The notes beneath the pieces were generated by a model that did not search any database, was not told the origin of the DNA, and saw only the letters and a program-made list of their open reading frames with translations. From Proteus mirabilis ATCC 29906 (lineage in GTDB: Bacteria; Pseudomonadota; Gammaproteobacteria; Enterobacterales; Enterobacteriaceae), in contig NZ_GG668576.1 of the NCBI RefSeq assembly GCF_000160755.1, positions 370,800 to 434,799 of the forward strand: DNA of 64,000 bases, written 5' to 3'. Below are positions 40,398-49,219 of this stretch, in pieces. Position 1 is the stretch's first letter; every line of letters starts with the position of its first letter. A program made the position numbers and the translations under genes.

Positions 40398-42182
40398 CTA
40401 TCCACCCGTTTCCGTATCCCTGATGAAAGTAGCTTGGTTATCTTCAGCAAACGGCACTTGTTGTTGCTGTTTGTGTTTTTCTTTTATTTGTTGTCGACTT
40501 TGATATAAACGAATAACAAAATAGAGATCGGGGGCAATAATTAAATCATCATCATTGATAGTGATCTTGTTACGTGCAATCCAACGATTTAATTCTGTTC
40601 TGCGCCCAGCCAATACCAATTTAACGCCTTTGATCCTAAGCTCTCTAATTAGCTCATCAATAACAGCAAAAACACTCACATCGTCATAAGTAAAACTTAC
40701 GGTAGCATCAACCGCTAACCATGCAGGACGTTGTGGCGCGCTGTCCACTAGCTGTAGTACCCGCTTTTTAAAATAGCCAACATTGAAATAGGTTAAGGGG
40801 GAATTAAAACGATACATCATCAATCCTGATATCGATTCAATGCCGTTACCTTGGTTGATTGAGTGGATCATTCCTTGTTCATCAACACCTAATAACTGAT
40901 CACTTGGGCGGAATACAATACGTAAAAATTGCAATAACCCAAGTAACACAGCAAAACCAATGCCGTTAATCAATCCCGCTAACAACACCGCTAATAAAGT
41001 AAACGTTGCTAAGGTAAAAGCTTGTCGATTTCGTTTACGATAAGACCAAATATGACGAATACTTAGCAATGACCAAGAGGAAACAATCAGCACAACGCCT
41101 AAAGAAGATAACGGAATGTAGGCAATAAAGTCGGTCATAAAAAGCAACACAACTAAAATGACTAACGCCGCCACAATAGAGACCAATTGTGTTTTACCGC
41201 CAACAGAATCATTCACCGCAGTACGGCTACTGGCGGCACTTACTGCAAATCCTTGCGAAAGTGCCGATGCGATATTAGCAATGCCTAATGCCTTTAATTC
41301 TTGGTCGGCATCAACATCATAACCATTTTTGCTAGCAAAACTTCTTGCCGTCATCATAAAGCTAACAAAACTAATCACCGCAAGGTTAATGGAAGGAACA
41401 ATTAATTCACGAAGTGACCCAAGATGAAAGCCACTCATTGAAACGATGGGTAAAAAGAGATCACCGTTGTCTGCTTCTTTATCAACAATAGCAATCCCAT
41501 AATTGACTAAATCAAATTGCCAACTTAAATAGGTCATCACCACCATAGCAATTAACGGAGCGGGCCAACGTTGTCTAAAATGACGAATACCTAATAGTAA
41601 TGCTAAGGTTAGCGCCGACATCAACAGTGTTGGCCAATGTGCTTCTTTTAATCGAAAAGGTACTTCAAGTAATTTTTCAATTAAATATTCTGGGGAGGTG
41701 GTAAAACCAAATACTTTACTCAATTGCCCCACCATGATAGTGATGGCAACGCCATTTAATAGACCTTGTAATATAGGTCTAGAGAGAAAGTCCGTAAATG
41801 CGCCAAAGCGAAAATGACTCGCAAGAATGCACCAAAAACCGGTCATTGCAGTCATTATAATGGCCAGTTGCCAACGGGTATTTTCATCCCCCGCAGAAAG
41901 AGGGATGACAACTGCGGCTATCACGGCACAAGTTGCAGCATCAGGGCCAGTAATTAATTGGCGTGAAGTGCCAAATAAAGCATACATGATCATGGGTAAG
42001 ATACAGGCGTATAATCCCACAATGGCATTGATACCGAGTAATTCGGTATAAGCGATAGCAACAGGCAATGCAACCGCAGCAACAGAAAGCCCTGCTTTAA
42101 TATCATATCCAAGATGTTCACGCTGATAATTAAACAATAAGCCTAATCCAGGCATCCATTTTATTATTCTTTTTCCGTTCAT
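40398..42182 (-). CDS. SulP family anion transporter with STAS domain
   Basis: Probable inner-membrane anion permease (SLC26/SulP; sulfate, bicarbonate or dicarboxylate are possible). The SulP core of many helices starts near residue 25 (DIKAGLSVAAVALPVAIAY) and includes GTSRQLITGPDAA. A C-terminal STAS domain begins near residue 440 (TYFNVGYFKKRVLQLV). It is not the E. coli DauA orthologue by its N-terminus. I chose the ATG at 42182 because GAGGA stands five bases upstream; the ATG at 42224 has no site. It sits between yciC and yciB, which adjoin in E. coli. Confidence 0.88.
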   Translation of the reverse strand: MNGKRIIKWMPGLGLLFNYQREHLGYDIKAGLSVAAVALPVAIAYTELLGINAIVGLYACILPMIMYALFGTSRQLITGPDAATCAVIAAVVIPLSAGDENTRWQLAIIMTAMTGFWCILASHFRFGAFTDFLSRPILQGLLNGVAITIMVGQLSKVFGFTTSPEYLIEKLLEVPFRLKEAHWPTLLMSALTLALLLGIRHFRQRWPAPLIAMVVMTYLSWQFDLVNYGIAIVDKEADNGDLFLPIVSMSGFHLGSLRELIVPSINLAVISFVSFMMTARSFASKNGYDVDADQELKALGIANIASALSQGFAVSAASSRTAVNDSVGGKTQLVSIVAALVILVVLLFMTDFIAYIPLSSLGVVLIVSSWSLLSIRHIWSYRKRNRQAFTLATFTLLAVLLAGLINGIGFAVLLGLLQFLRIVFRPSDQLLGVDEQGMIHSINQGNGIESISGLMMYRFNSPLTYFNVGYFKKRVLQLVDSAPQRPAWLAVDATVSFTYDDVSVFAVIDELIRELRIKGVKLVLAGRRTELNRWIARNKITINDDDLIIAPDLYFVIRLYQSRQQIKEKHKQQQQVPFAEDNQATFIRDTETGG

Positions 42183-42487
42183 TGATTTCCTCTTATCTGA
42201 ATTACTTTTTCGCGCATTCATCAAAAAGTCGCGTGAAGAGATAATGGCTCAATGAATCATATACTAGAGTGATGTTTTAATCTCCTACCATAATCAATAC
42301 TTTATCTTTAAATGACACAAGATTAAATTAAACCTTATATTCAATGAGTTAATCTAATATAAAACCGCCATATTGTGATAAATAAGCCTGATCTTATTAA
42401 AGATATGCAATTGTTTACCCTTTTCATGTCGCTTTGCATTAGAATAACCTAGTTTATAAATTTAACGACAATAGGTTTCTATCGGTT
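42183..42487. other. Divergent region between the SulP gene and yciB
   Basis: About 300 AT-rich bases that should hold promoters for both genes. No element is clear enough to call. Confidence 0.4.
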
Positions 42488-43141
42488 ATGAAAAACGGCT
42501 GGCTTAAGCAATTACTTGATTTCGCTCCACTATTAGTGTTTTTTATCTTTTATAAATGGCAAGATATTTTCTATGCTTCTGGCGCATTAATTGTAGCAAC
42601 ATGGATCTCAGTCGGTTTAACATGGCTTATCTTCCATAAAGTCGAAAAAGCACCACTGATCACCGCAATCGTTGTAACGATATTTGGTACATTGACTATC
42701 GCTTTCCATTCAGATGTCTTTATTAAATGGAAAGTCACCGCAATCTACGCCATTTTTGCGCTAGTGCTTATTGCGATGCAACTCTTTACGCCGAAAACAT
42801 TAATGGAAAGAATGCTAGGTAAAGAATTAGCGATGCCAGCGACTAATTGGAAAAAACTCAATATCGCTTGGGTACTGTTCTTTTTAGCTTGTGCGCTGGG
42901 TAATCTTTATGTCGCATTTTCTTTATCTCAAGAAACTTGGGTAAACTTTAAAGTCTTTGGGTTAACAATATTAACCTTAATCTTTACTGTGATTAGTGTT
43001 GTGTATATCTGGAACAACCGGTTACCCGAAGAAGAGACGAAAGAGGAATCAACAGAAAGTCATACATCTGAAACATCAGATAACGGAACAACATCAACAT
43101 CTAAAGTATTACATAAAGATGTGACATCTAAATCTGAATAA
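42488..43141 (+). CDS. yciB: Inner membrane-spanning protein YciB (septation protein A family)
   Basis: Polytopic membrane protein involved in envelope integrity and division in E. coli. About five hydrophobic helices fill residues 8-180. LLDFAPLLVFFIFYKWQDI, FHKVEKAPLITAIVV and ERMLGKELAMP match the family. It has 217 residues against 179 in E. coli: the extra part is a hydrophilic tail rich in Glu, Ser and Thr (about residues 180-217). The start has no strong ribosome site. Confidence 0.93.
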   Translation: MKNGWLKQLLDFAPLLVFFIFYKWQDIFYASGALIVATWISVGLTWLIFHKVEKAPLITAIVVTIFGTLTIAFHSDVFIKWKVTAIYAIFALVLIAMQLFTPKTLMERMLGKELAMPATNWKKLNIAWVLFFLACALGNLYVAFSLSQETWVNFKVFGLTILTLIFTVISVVYIWNNRLPEEETKEESTESHTSETSDNGTTSTSKVLHKDVTSKSE

Positions 43142-43158
43142 TGACCTCTATTTTATCG

Positions 43159-43190
43159 GGAGACTGCCTCAAGGGAGTCTCCTTAGTTTT
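43159..43190 (+). terminator. Possible terminator between yciB and yciA
   Basis: GGAGACT (43159-43165) pairs with AGTCTCC (43176-43182), followed by TTAGTTTT. The T-run is interrupted, so partial readthrough into yciA is possible. Confidence 0.55.
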
Positions 43191-43214
43191 AACATTGATA
43201 GATAGTATTTCCCC

Positions 43215-43646
43215 ATGACTGAACAACAATCTTTGCCTAATGGTGAGCTAGTATTACGTACGCTTGCCATGCCAGCTGATACTAACGCCAATGGTGATAT
43301 TTTCGGTGGCTGGATAATGTCTCAAATGGACATTGGTGGTGCCATTTTAGCGAAAGAAATTGCCTTAGGTCGCGTTGTTACTGTAAGTGTAACAGGCATT
43401 ACCTTTCTAAAACCTGTTGCCGTTGGCGACGTCGTTTGCTGTTATGCTCGTTGTTTAAAAACCGGTAACTCTTCAATTACTGTTAATATTGAAGTGTGGG
43501 TTAAAAAAGTAGCAACCGAGCCGGTAGGTCAACGGTATCGTGCCACTGAAGCCGTGTTTACTTATGTGGCAGTCGATGAGAATAATAGTGCTCGTCGCCT
43601 ACCTGAAGGTAAAACCAATTTTACCTTAGCAAGTACCATGGAATAA
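43215..43646 (+). CDS. yciA: Acyl-CoA thioesterase YciA
   Basis: Hotdog-fold hydrolase acting on a broad range of acyl-CoAs. The catalytic region is DTNANGDIFGGWIMSQMD, followed by VTGITFLKPVAVGD. It has 143 residues, slightly longer than E. coli YciA. It follows yciB by 73 bases, as in E. coli, and precedes tonB convergently. Confidence 0.95.
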   Translation: MTEQQSLPNGELVLRTLAMPADTNANGDIFGGWIMSQMDIGGAILAKEIALGRVVTVSVTGITFLKPVAVGDVVCCYARCLKTGNSSITVNIEVWVKKVATEPVGQRYRATEAVFTYVAVDENNSARRLPEGKTNFTLASTME

Positions 43647-43670
43647 CCTTTTAAACTCAATAAAACCAAC

Positions 43671-43701
43671 AAAAAAGGCACTTATCAAAAGTGCCTTTTT
43701 T
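43671..43701. terminator. Bidirectional terminator between yciA and tonB
   Basis: A 13-bp stem (43671-43683 with 43689-43701, loop ATCAA) has A/T runs on both sides. It lies 24 bases after yciA and 43 bases past the tonB stop. Confidence 0.9.
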
Positions 43702-43743
43702 ATCATTGAGTGATGTGACGCTTTATCAATCAATGGTTTCTTA

Positions 43744-44463
43744 TTAACTTGCAGAAACACCATCTATATTAAAATCAATGATAATCACTTTACCTTTATA
43801 AGGGATTTTCTCATAACGCCATTGACGCATTGCTTTTCTCACTTCGCGTTCAAAGACATTTTTGGGGTTAGCAGAGAGAATTTCTACATTATCTACCCGT
43901 CCATCGGCATCGATATCAAAGCGTACTTTTATTGAACCCTCAATACCCACGGCCTTGGCACGAGGAGGATAGATAGGTAACCCTTGGCGAAGCACATTAG
44001 GTACTTTTCCTTCCCCTTGGCTAGTTGTCGCAACAGGCTTTTCCTCACCTTTATTACTCGGTGTAGCATTGGGGTTAAGATTCTTCATCTCATTTCCCTT
44101 GTTCAGCGCCAATGGTTGTTGCTGTGGTCGTTCGACGGGTGGCTTTGGTTTTTCCACCGGTTTTGGCTTAGGTTTGGGTTCTGGCTTCTTCTCTATCGGT
44201 TTTTCAATCACCGGTTTTACATCTGGGATCGGTTCTGGTTCTGGCTCAGGTTCTGGCTCGACAACAGGCTCAGGCTCCGGTGGCGTCACCTCTTCAACTA
44301 CAGGCTCAGGCTCTCCTACTGGCTCATCTGCAGCAAAGGCTAGCATCTGTATAGAGATAGGTTCTGGTGCAATTGGCTTATCTTCTACAACATACAGTAT
44401 GGCAGCCGCAACAAGCGAGGCATGCAAACACAGTGATATAAATACCCAAAGCTTAAAGCGCAT
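43744..44463 (-). CDS. tonB: Energy-transducing protein TonB
   Basis: Couples the ExbBD proton-motive-force complex to outer-membrane receptors for siderophores and vitamin B12. An N-terminal membrane anchor (about residues 5-24) with the SLCLHASLVAA region is followed by a long Pro-rich spacer of Glu-Pro then Lys-Pro repeats (about residues 50-115). The C-terminal receptor-binding domain contains YPPRAKAVGIEGSIKVRFDI. It has 239 residues as in E. coli. The spacer makes long antisense frames that are not genes. Confidence 0.96.
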   Translation of the reverse strand: MRFKLWVFISLCLHASLVAAAILYVVEDKPIAPEPISIQMLAFAADEPVGEPEPVVEEVTPPEPEPVVEPEPEPEPEPIPDVKPVIEKPIEKKPEPKPKPKPVEKPKPPVERPQQQPLALNKGNEMKNLNPNATPSNKGEEKPVATTSQGEGKVPNVLRQGLPIYPPRAKAVGIEGSIKVRFDIDADGRVDNVEILSANPKNVFEREVRKAMRQWRYEKIPYKGKVIIIDFNIDGVSAS

Positions 44464-44526
44464 AACTGATCTTATTTCACCTAAACAAAAAATAATGTCC
44501 CTAGTTTAAATGCAAATAGCAATCAT

Positions 44527-44560
44527 ATTCAATAACGTTTATCAAAATGATTGCTATAAC
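44527..44560 (-). promoter_or_regulatory. Possible Fur-type operator upstream of tonB
   Basis: Two partly overlapping stretches resembling the Fur consensus (cores around ATGATTGC and AATCATTT on the minus strand) lie 60-100 bases before tonB. Each matches only a little over half of the 19-bp consensus. Fur control of tonB is expected from E. coli, so the site is plausible but not proven. Confidence 0.3.
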
Positions 44561-44578
44561 AACTAAAAAAGCTAAAGA

Positions 44579-44758
44579 TCAATTTAGTTCGGTGTATTGC
44601 ACGAACAACAGCGCTCTATGTTTTCTAGAAGTATCAAGCTTACGCATTTGGTAAATACGTAAGTTACGGCGTGATTGACCCTCTAACCAACGGCGACGGC
44701 GACGTAACGCTTGTCTCATCATTCGCCAACGTGCCACTTCATTCCTGCTATGTCTCAT
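44579..44758 (-). CDS. yciY: YciY family small protein
   Basis: 59 residues, very basic. SRNEVARWRMMRQ and RRWLEGQSRRNLRI match E. coli YciY, a small uncharacterised protein encoded between tonB and clsA. The position is the same here. I use the ATG at 44758; an in-frame ATG three codons earlier is possible. It lies upstream of tonB in the same direction, with over 100 bases between. Confidence 0.85.
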   Translation of the reverse strand: MRHSRNEVARWRMMRQALRRRRRWLEGQSRRNLRIYQMRKLDTSRKHRALLFVQYTELN

Positions 44759-45065
44759 TGCAATCAATACCTATTTTTTCAAATAAGTGGTGTATTATAG
44801 GACGTTCATTTTATGATCCAAGGGGGGATTGATAATTTGCCTTATTTTTTATTTATGCTTTATACCTTTCTCTCAAAAATAAAATGTATCAAAATAAGTA
44901 TATAGCGACTTATTTGATGTTTATCTCTTACCAGAGAGATTTGACAGAGAAAATAATCCTGATTTAATAACAACATTTGGCAAATAATAGAAATAATGAA
45001 CTATTGTTAGTAAATTGCCTCCGACCTATTCATGCGATTCTTTTTCAACGGAAAATAGCTTTACT
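44759..45065. other. Divergent region between yciY and clsA
   Basis: About 300 bases, AT-rich, with no ORF of interest. It should hold the clsA and yciY promoters. Confidence 0.4.
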
Positions 45066-46526
45066 ATGACAACATTTTATACTGTATTAAGTTGGCTAAC
45101 TTTTTTCTTCTATTGGCTATTGATCGCAGGGGTCACATTTCGTGTCCTAATGCATCGACGACCTGTCACCTCAACGATGACATGGCTACTGATTATTTAT
45201 ATCCTCCCTTTAGTCGGTGTTATCGCCTATTTTGCCTTTGGTGAACTTCATCTTGGTAAACGCCGTGTTGAACATGCTAGGCAGATGTGGCCTTCCGTAG
45301 TTGCATGGCTTGAAGAATTAAAAAAGTGTAAACATATTTTCGCTAAACACTATAGTGATGTTGCGGAGCCCATCTTTCAGTTAACCGCTAAACGCCAAGG
45401 TATTAATGGTGTAAAAGGTAATAAGATCCAGCTACTAACAACTTGCGAAGACTCATTAAATGCCATCACGCGTGATATTAATAATGCGCGCGATAATATT
45501 GAAATGGTGTTTTATATCTGGCAATCCGGAGGATTGGTAGAGGAAGTCACTGAAGCCCTTATTCAAGCGGCTAAACGTGGTGTAAAATGTCGCATTATGG
45601 TGGATTCTGCAGGAAGCCGTAGTTTCTTTCGCACCAATGGTCCTGCAAGAATGCGAGCCGCCGGCATTGAATTTGTCGAGTCATTGCAAGTCAATCTGTT
45701 CCGTTTCTTCTTGCGTCGTATGGACTTACGTCAACATCGTAAAATAGTATTAATTGATAACTACATTTCCTATACCGGCAGTATGAATATGGTCGATCCA
45801 CGCTATTTTAAACAAGATGCGGGTGTCGGTCAGTGGATTGATATTATGGTCAGAATGGAAGGCCCTGTTTCTACGACATTGGGTATTATTTATGCTTTCG
45901 ACTGGGAAATGGAAACCGGTGAACGCCACTTACCACCGCCACCAGATAACAATATTATGCCATTTGAACAAGCAAATGGACATACTACACAGGTAATTGC
46001 CTCAGGCCCCGGCTTTCCTGAAGAACTCATTCAACAATCATTAATTACGGCCATCTATTCAGCCAGAAAAGAATTAGTCATGACAACCCCCTACTTCGTG
46101 CCAAGTGACGATCTGGCTCATGCCATTTCAACCGCCGCTATGCGTGGTGTTGATGTCAGTATTATTGTGCCACGAAGTAATGACTCTTTCCTGGTACGTT
46201 GGGCAAGCCGAGCCTTTTTTACTGAAATACTTGAGGCGGGTGTAAAAGTTTTTCAATTTGAAGATGGCCTATTACATACAAAAAGTGTAATGGTTGATGG
46301 TCAACTGAGTATGGTTGGCTCGGTTAACCTTGATATGCGTAGTTTATGGCTTAATTTTGAAATAACTGTTGTGATTGATGATGAATGTTTTGCTAGTGAT
46401 CTTAGCATCGTACAATATGATTATATTGCACGTTCAACACAACTTACTCTTGATGAATGGGAAAAACGTCCATTTATGAATCGGGTGTTAGAACGCCTTT
46501 GTTATTTCTTTAGCCCACTTCTCTAG
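45066..46526 (+). CDS. clsA: Cardiolipin synthase A
   Basis: Condenses two phosphatidylglycerol molecules to cardiolipin at the inner membrane. Two N-terminal helices (about residues 3-25 and 35-58) are followed by two phospholipase-D domains. Their HxK-x4-D motifs are in [10 protein letters not shown] and HTKSVMVDG, each followed by a GS-N motif (YTGSMNM and VGSVNLD). The ATG at 45066 gives [11 protein letters not shown] and 486 residues, exactly as in E. coli. Upstream in-frame codons from 45015 are not part of the family. Confidence 0.97.
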   Translation: MTTFYTVLSWLTFFFYWLLIAGVTFRVLMHRRPVTSTMTWLLIIYILPLVGVIAYFAFGELHLGKRRVEHARQMWPSVVAWLEELKKCKHIFAKHYSDVAEPIFQLTAKRQGINGVKGNKIQLLTTCEDSLNAITRDINNARDNIEMVFYIWQSGGLVEEVTEALIQAAKRGVKCRIMVDSAGSRSFFRTNGPARMRAAGIEFVESLQVNLFRFFLRRMDLRQHRKIVLIDNYISYTGSMNMVDPRYFKQDAGVGQWIDIMVRMEGPVSTTLGIIYAFDWEMETGERHLPPPPDNNIMPFEQANGHTTQVIASGPGFPEELIQQSLITAIYSARKELVMTTPYFVPSDDLAHAISTAAMRGVDVSIIVPRSNDSFLVRWASRAFFTEILEAGVKVFQFEDGLLHTKSVMVDGQLSMVGSVNLDMRSLWLNFEITVVIDDECFASDLSIVQYDYIARSTQLTLDEWEKRPFMNRVLERLCYFFSPLL

Positions 46527-46633
46527 AAAGAGTGATACAATCAGCTCAGTAATTATATCAACAATAAAATAGTTAGCGAAAACAGCTAACTATCGATATA
46601 AATAGCGCGACAATATTGACATAATTTATAGGC

Positions 46634-46963
46634 ATGACCATGAACCAACCAACCTTAATCAGTGAAGAAGAAGCTTTAGAACAAGCCTATGATCTCTTTT
46701 TAGCGCAAGCCGCTGATAATCTTGATGTAGCCGATCAGCTGCTTTTTAATTTACAATTTGAAGAACGAGGTGCAGCTGAAGTTGTTACATTAGGGAATGA
46801 TTGGCAATTTATTGTCGGTTTACCTGTTTCATCAGCCCGATTTAGTGAAGTGATTATCGGTCTTGCACCGGATGAAAACGCCGATATTGATGATATTTTT
46901 GGTCGTGTATTAATTAGTCGTGATCCCCTGCAACCCATGTACCATATTATTTGGAAATCTTAA
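46634..46963 (+). CDS. yciU: YciU/UPF0263 family protein
   Basis: Acidic 109-residue protein of unknown role. EEALEQAYDLFLAQAADNLDVAD and LLFNLQFEERGAAE match E. coli YciU, also beside clsA. It resembles double-stranded-DNA mimic proteins in acidity, the name sometimes given to the family. The start is ATG 46634 or 46640, and neither has a strong ribosome site. Confidence 0.92.
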   Translation: MTMNQPTLISEEEALEQAYDLFLAQAADNLDVADQLLFNLQFEERGAAEVVTLGNDWQFIVGLPVSSARFSEVIIGLAPDENADIDDIFGRVLISRDPLQPMYHIIWKS

Positions 46964-47052
46964 CTTCTTAATAACCACACAATTTGTCTGTTTAACTACA
47001 CTGGCGAACTTATCAATTTTAATTTGTTTAAAAGTGGCTTATATAAAGACTA

Positions 47053-47075
47053 AAAAGGTCGCAAAAGCGACCTTA
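47053..47075 (-). terminator. Terminator of the Ail/OmpX-like gene
   Basis: AAGGTCGC (47055-47062) and GCGACCTT (47067-47074) form a stem. On the minus strand it is followed by TTTTAG. It lies 37 bases past the stop of the leftward gene and about 90 bases after yciU, which may also use it. Confidence 0.75.
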
Positions 47076-47110
47076 GAAAATATATTGACTATCGTGTGTG
47101 ACACCTTTGA

Positions 47111-47647
47111 TTAAAAACGATAACCGATACCCACTACCCAAGTAGTAAAATCAATATCATATAGTTTGGAGTACTCATAAGAAACATCAATAGCTAAGTT
47201 AGTGATTGGGTTTACTTGTACGCCTAATCCATAAGCCATTGATATCTTATTTTCTTTTTCTCTTTCATCATAGTAGTGAAAGTCTTCATGAAAATAGCCA
47301 AAACCTATTAGTCCATATGCACTGACATAATTGTTAAGGCGGTAACTTGGACCTGCCGTTAACGAATAGTAGCTAATCTTTGAAGTACCTGCATATCCCC
47401 AATGATCATAACCATCATTTTTATTTTTTGCATATGAAAACGAACTGATAACGCCCCAATCATTAGCTACTTCATGATTATATTTTAAGTTAATACCTTT
47501 AAGGTTATCATTTATTAAATCTTCATCGACTTTCAATTTAGATTTAGCATACCCTATCGACACTGTATTTTCTAATGTTGCATAAGCATTAAAAGAAAGA
47601 GTAGAAACAACGAGTATTGAAGTTGAAAGCAAAAAATTAAATTTCAT
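47111..47647 (-). CDS. Ail/OmpX-type outer membrane beta-barrel protein
   Basis: 178 residues. A signal peptide of about 23 residues (ending FNAYA) is followed by alternating barrel strands typical of the Ail/Lom/OmpX family: TVSIGYAKSKLK, YYSLTAGPSYRLN and the C-terminal VVGIGYRF. Family members mediate adhesion, serum resistance or envelope stress. No extracellular-loop motif allows a more exact call. AT-rich; no counterpart in E. coli at this place. A second family member lies at 53442-54002. Confidence 0.82.
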   Translation of the reverse strand: MKFNFLLSTSILVVSTLSFNAYATLENTVSIGYAKSKLKVDEDLINDNLKGINLKYNHEVANDWGVISSFSYAKNKNDGYDHWGYAGTSKISYYSLTAGPSYRLNNYVSAYGLIGFGYFHEDFHYYDEREKENKISMAYGLGVQVNPITNLAIDVSYEYSKLYDIDFTTWVVGIGYRF

Positions 47648-47998
47648 TTTTATTCTCTATATAAAATAACAAAAAAACTAAAAAAATTATATTTTTTATG
47701 AAGTTAAGCATCTTTAAACAATAAAAACGATACAATAAAAAACATTTATTATAAAGAAATTCTTATTAATAAAATGAAAATAAAATCTCTCTATTTAATT
47801 AGAGTAAACTTATATTATTTTTATCCACCATTAAGTAAATATTAAGAATAGTTATTGTTTTTGATTATTCTAAATTAACCAAAATATAAAAATAAAAAAT
47901 TATACGCTTATATAAAATAAATATTATTAAATCTATTATTTTATGCTATCTTTATAACATAATTTATCTTATGTTATTTTTTATTAGTTGAGTTATCA
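47648..47998. other. AT-rich divergent region
   Basis: About 350 bases of very high A+T between the Ail-like gene and the VOC gene. No ORF, repeat or clear promoter is seen. Confidence 0.45.
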
Positions 47999-48388
47999 AT
48001 GTTAAAATTAAATAAAATTCATCATGTGGCGATTATTTGTTCTGATTATAAGATCAGCAAACATTTTTATTGTCAAATACTGGGGCTTACCCTATTAAAT
48101 GAAAAATACCGTGAAGAAATACAATCTTGGAAAGCTGAGCTTGCGTTAGGTACAGTCTACCAAATTGAATTATTTAGCTTCCCAGATGCGCCAGCACGTT
48201 TAAGTTACCCAGAAGCACGTGGTCTACGCCATGTGGCATTTGCAGTGGACGATCTTGATGCTTCAGTTGCTTATTTACAACAAAACAATATTCAATGCGA
48301 GCCAATACGTATAGATCCTAGTAGCCAAAAACGTTTTACCTTTTTTCAAGATCCCGATGGCTTACCTTTAGAGCTTTATTCAATATAG
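47999..48388 (+). CDS. yaeR: VOC family protein (YaeR-like)
   Basis: 129-residue vicinal-oxygen-chelate protein related to glyoxalase I. KIHHVAIICSDYKISKHFYCQILGL at the start, GLRHVAFAVDDLD in the middle and FFQDPDGLPLELY at the end match E. coli YaeR (GloA2), whose substrate is not established. Candidate metal ligands are the His and Glu residues in these blocks. In E. coli the gene lies elsewhere (rof-yaeR), so this locus has been rearranged. Confidence 0.88.
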   Translation: MLKLNKIHHVAIICSDYKISKHFYCQILGLTLLNEKYREEIQSWKAELALGTVYQIELFSFPDAPARLSYPEARGLRHVAFAVDDLDASVAYLQQNNIQCEPIRIDPSSQKRFTFFQDPDGLPLELYSI

Positions 48389-48405
48389 TTCACAACATAT
48401 AACAA

Positions 48406-48427
48406 GGCCGCAATAAATAATGCGGCC
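48406..48427. terminator. Hairpin terminator between the VOC and ABM genes
   Basis: GGCCGCA (48406-48412) pairs with TGCGGCC (48421-48427). It lies between two convergent genes. The minus strand has the better trailing sequence (TTGTTAT). Confidence 0.6.
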
Positions 48428-48476
48428 CCAATTAATATATTATTTATTAATACGTTAAAATATAGACATAAAATGA

Positions 48477-48779
48477 TTAATCTATATTTTTATCAAATAC
48501 ACTATTGACTAAAGTGATTTTTGACTCTGCTTTTGTATATTGTTTAATCATCGGAATGATGCGACGAAAATGTTCACTATTACAATGAATATCTAGTGCT
48601 TCTTTATTTGGCCATGATTCAATAAAAATAAAGTGACCGGGATCTTTCTCATCAACAAATAAATCATAGCTAATACAAAGCGCTTCTTGTTGGCTAGCTT
48701 TCACCAATTCTTGGTAAAGTGGTAAGACCGTTTCTATTGATGCTGATTTAATAAAATCTTCTGCAATAACCTTTATCAT
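48477..48779 (-). CDS. Antibiotic biosynthesis monooxygenase (ABM) domain protein
   Basis: 100 residues forming one ABM dimeric alpha-beta barrel domain (YgiN/LsrG-like). ISYDLFVDEKDPGHFIFIESWPNKEALDIHCNSEHF-type sequence is the family core, with the Glu-x-Trp and His residues that line the pocket. Members are quinol monooxygenases or isomerases on small polar substrates; the substrate here is unknown. It is monocistronic. Confidence 0.88.
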   Translation of the reverse strand: MIKVIAEDFIKSASIETVLPLYQELVKASQQEALCISYDLFVDEKDPGHFIFIESWPNKEALDIHCNSEHFRRIIPMIKQYTKAESKITLVNSVFDKNID

Positions 48780-48848
48780 AAATATCCCTTACTATTAATA
48801 TAGAATGGTGATGAGGTACTATTTACTATTATAGAGGTTATATTATGA

Positions 48849-48941
48849 TTAAAAATAATAGAAAAATTCAAACATAATACCACCCAAACCAATAGGGTTT
48901 AATGGCCCAAAAAGACCAATAGGTAGAAAAGTGGTTGCCAT
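48849..48941 (-). CDS. Candidate 30-residue hydrophobic miniprotein
   Basis: A minus-strand ORF of 30 codons begins at ATG 48941 with AAGGA eight bases upstream. It encodes a hydrophobic Gly/Pro-rich peptide starting MATTFLPIGLFGPLNPIGLG and ending in an aromatic Phe/Tyr cluster. The internal P-I-G-L repeat and the absence of Lys and Arg suggest a membrane or leader peptide. No homologue is known to me. The ribosome site is the main evidence; conservation is needed to prove it. Confidence 0.45.
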   Translation of the reverse strand: MATTFLPIGLFGPLNPIGLGGIMFEFFYYF

Positions 48942-49219
48942 GATCTATTTCCTTAGTTTTATATGCAAGTGTATACGTTGCTATTATTTTTGATAAAAAT
49001 AGATAAATCAATAAGATAAACTCTACTTTTTAAGATAATATTTACCCTATTCACTTTTGTTCTGTATCACGATGATCTTCCCCCCTATTTTCTACTAAAA
49101 AACAACTTACTTTCTGTATAAAAATCATTATTTACGAATAATTATGCTAAAAGTGTATAAAAATAGGCGTTTAAATTTTTCTGTTTCTCTTTATATAATA
49201 ACAGGTCAACGTTTATATC
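48942..49219. other. Region between the miniprotein ORF and leuE
   Basis: About 280 AT-rich bases, presumably with divergent promoters. TATAAA just upstream of the miniprotein ribosome site is a possible -10, without a clear -35. Confidence 0.35.

Noticed and set aside
43984-44509. Two long plus-strand frames antisense to tonB (Gly/Ser- and Trp/Phe-rich)
   Set aside because: They mirror the Pro-Glu/Pro-Lys repeat DNA of the TonB spacer; no homology or start signals.
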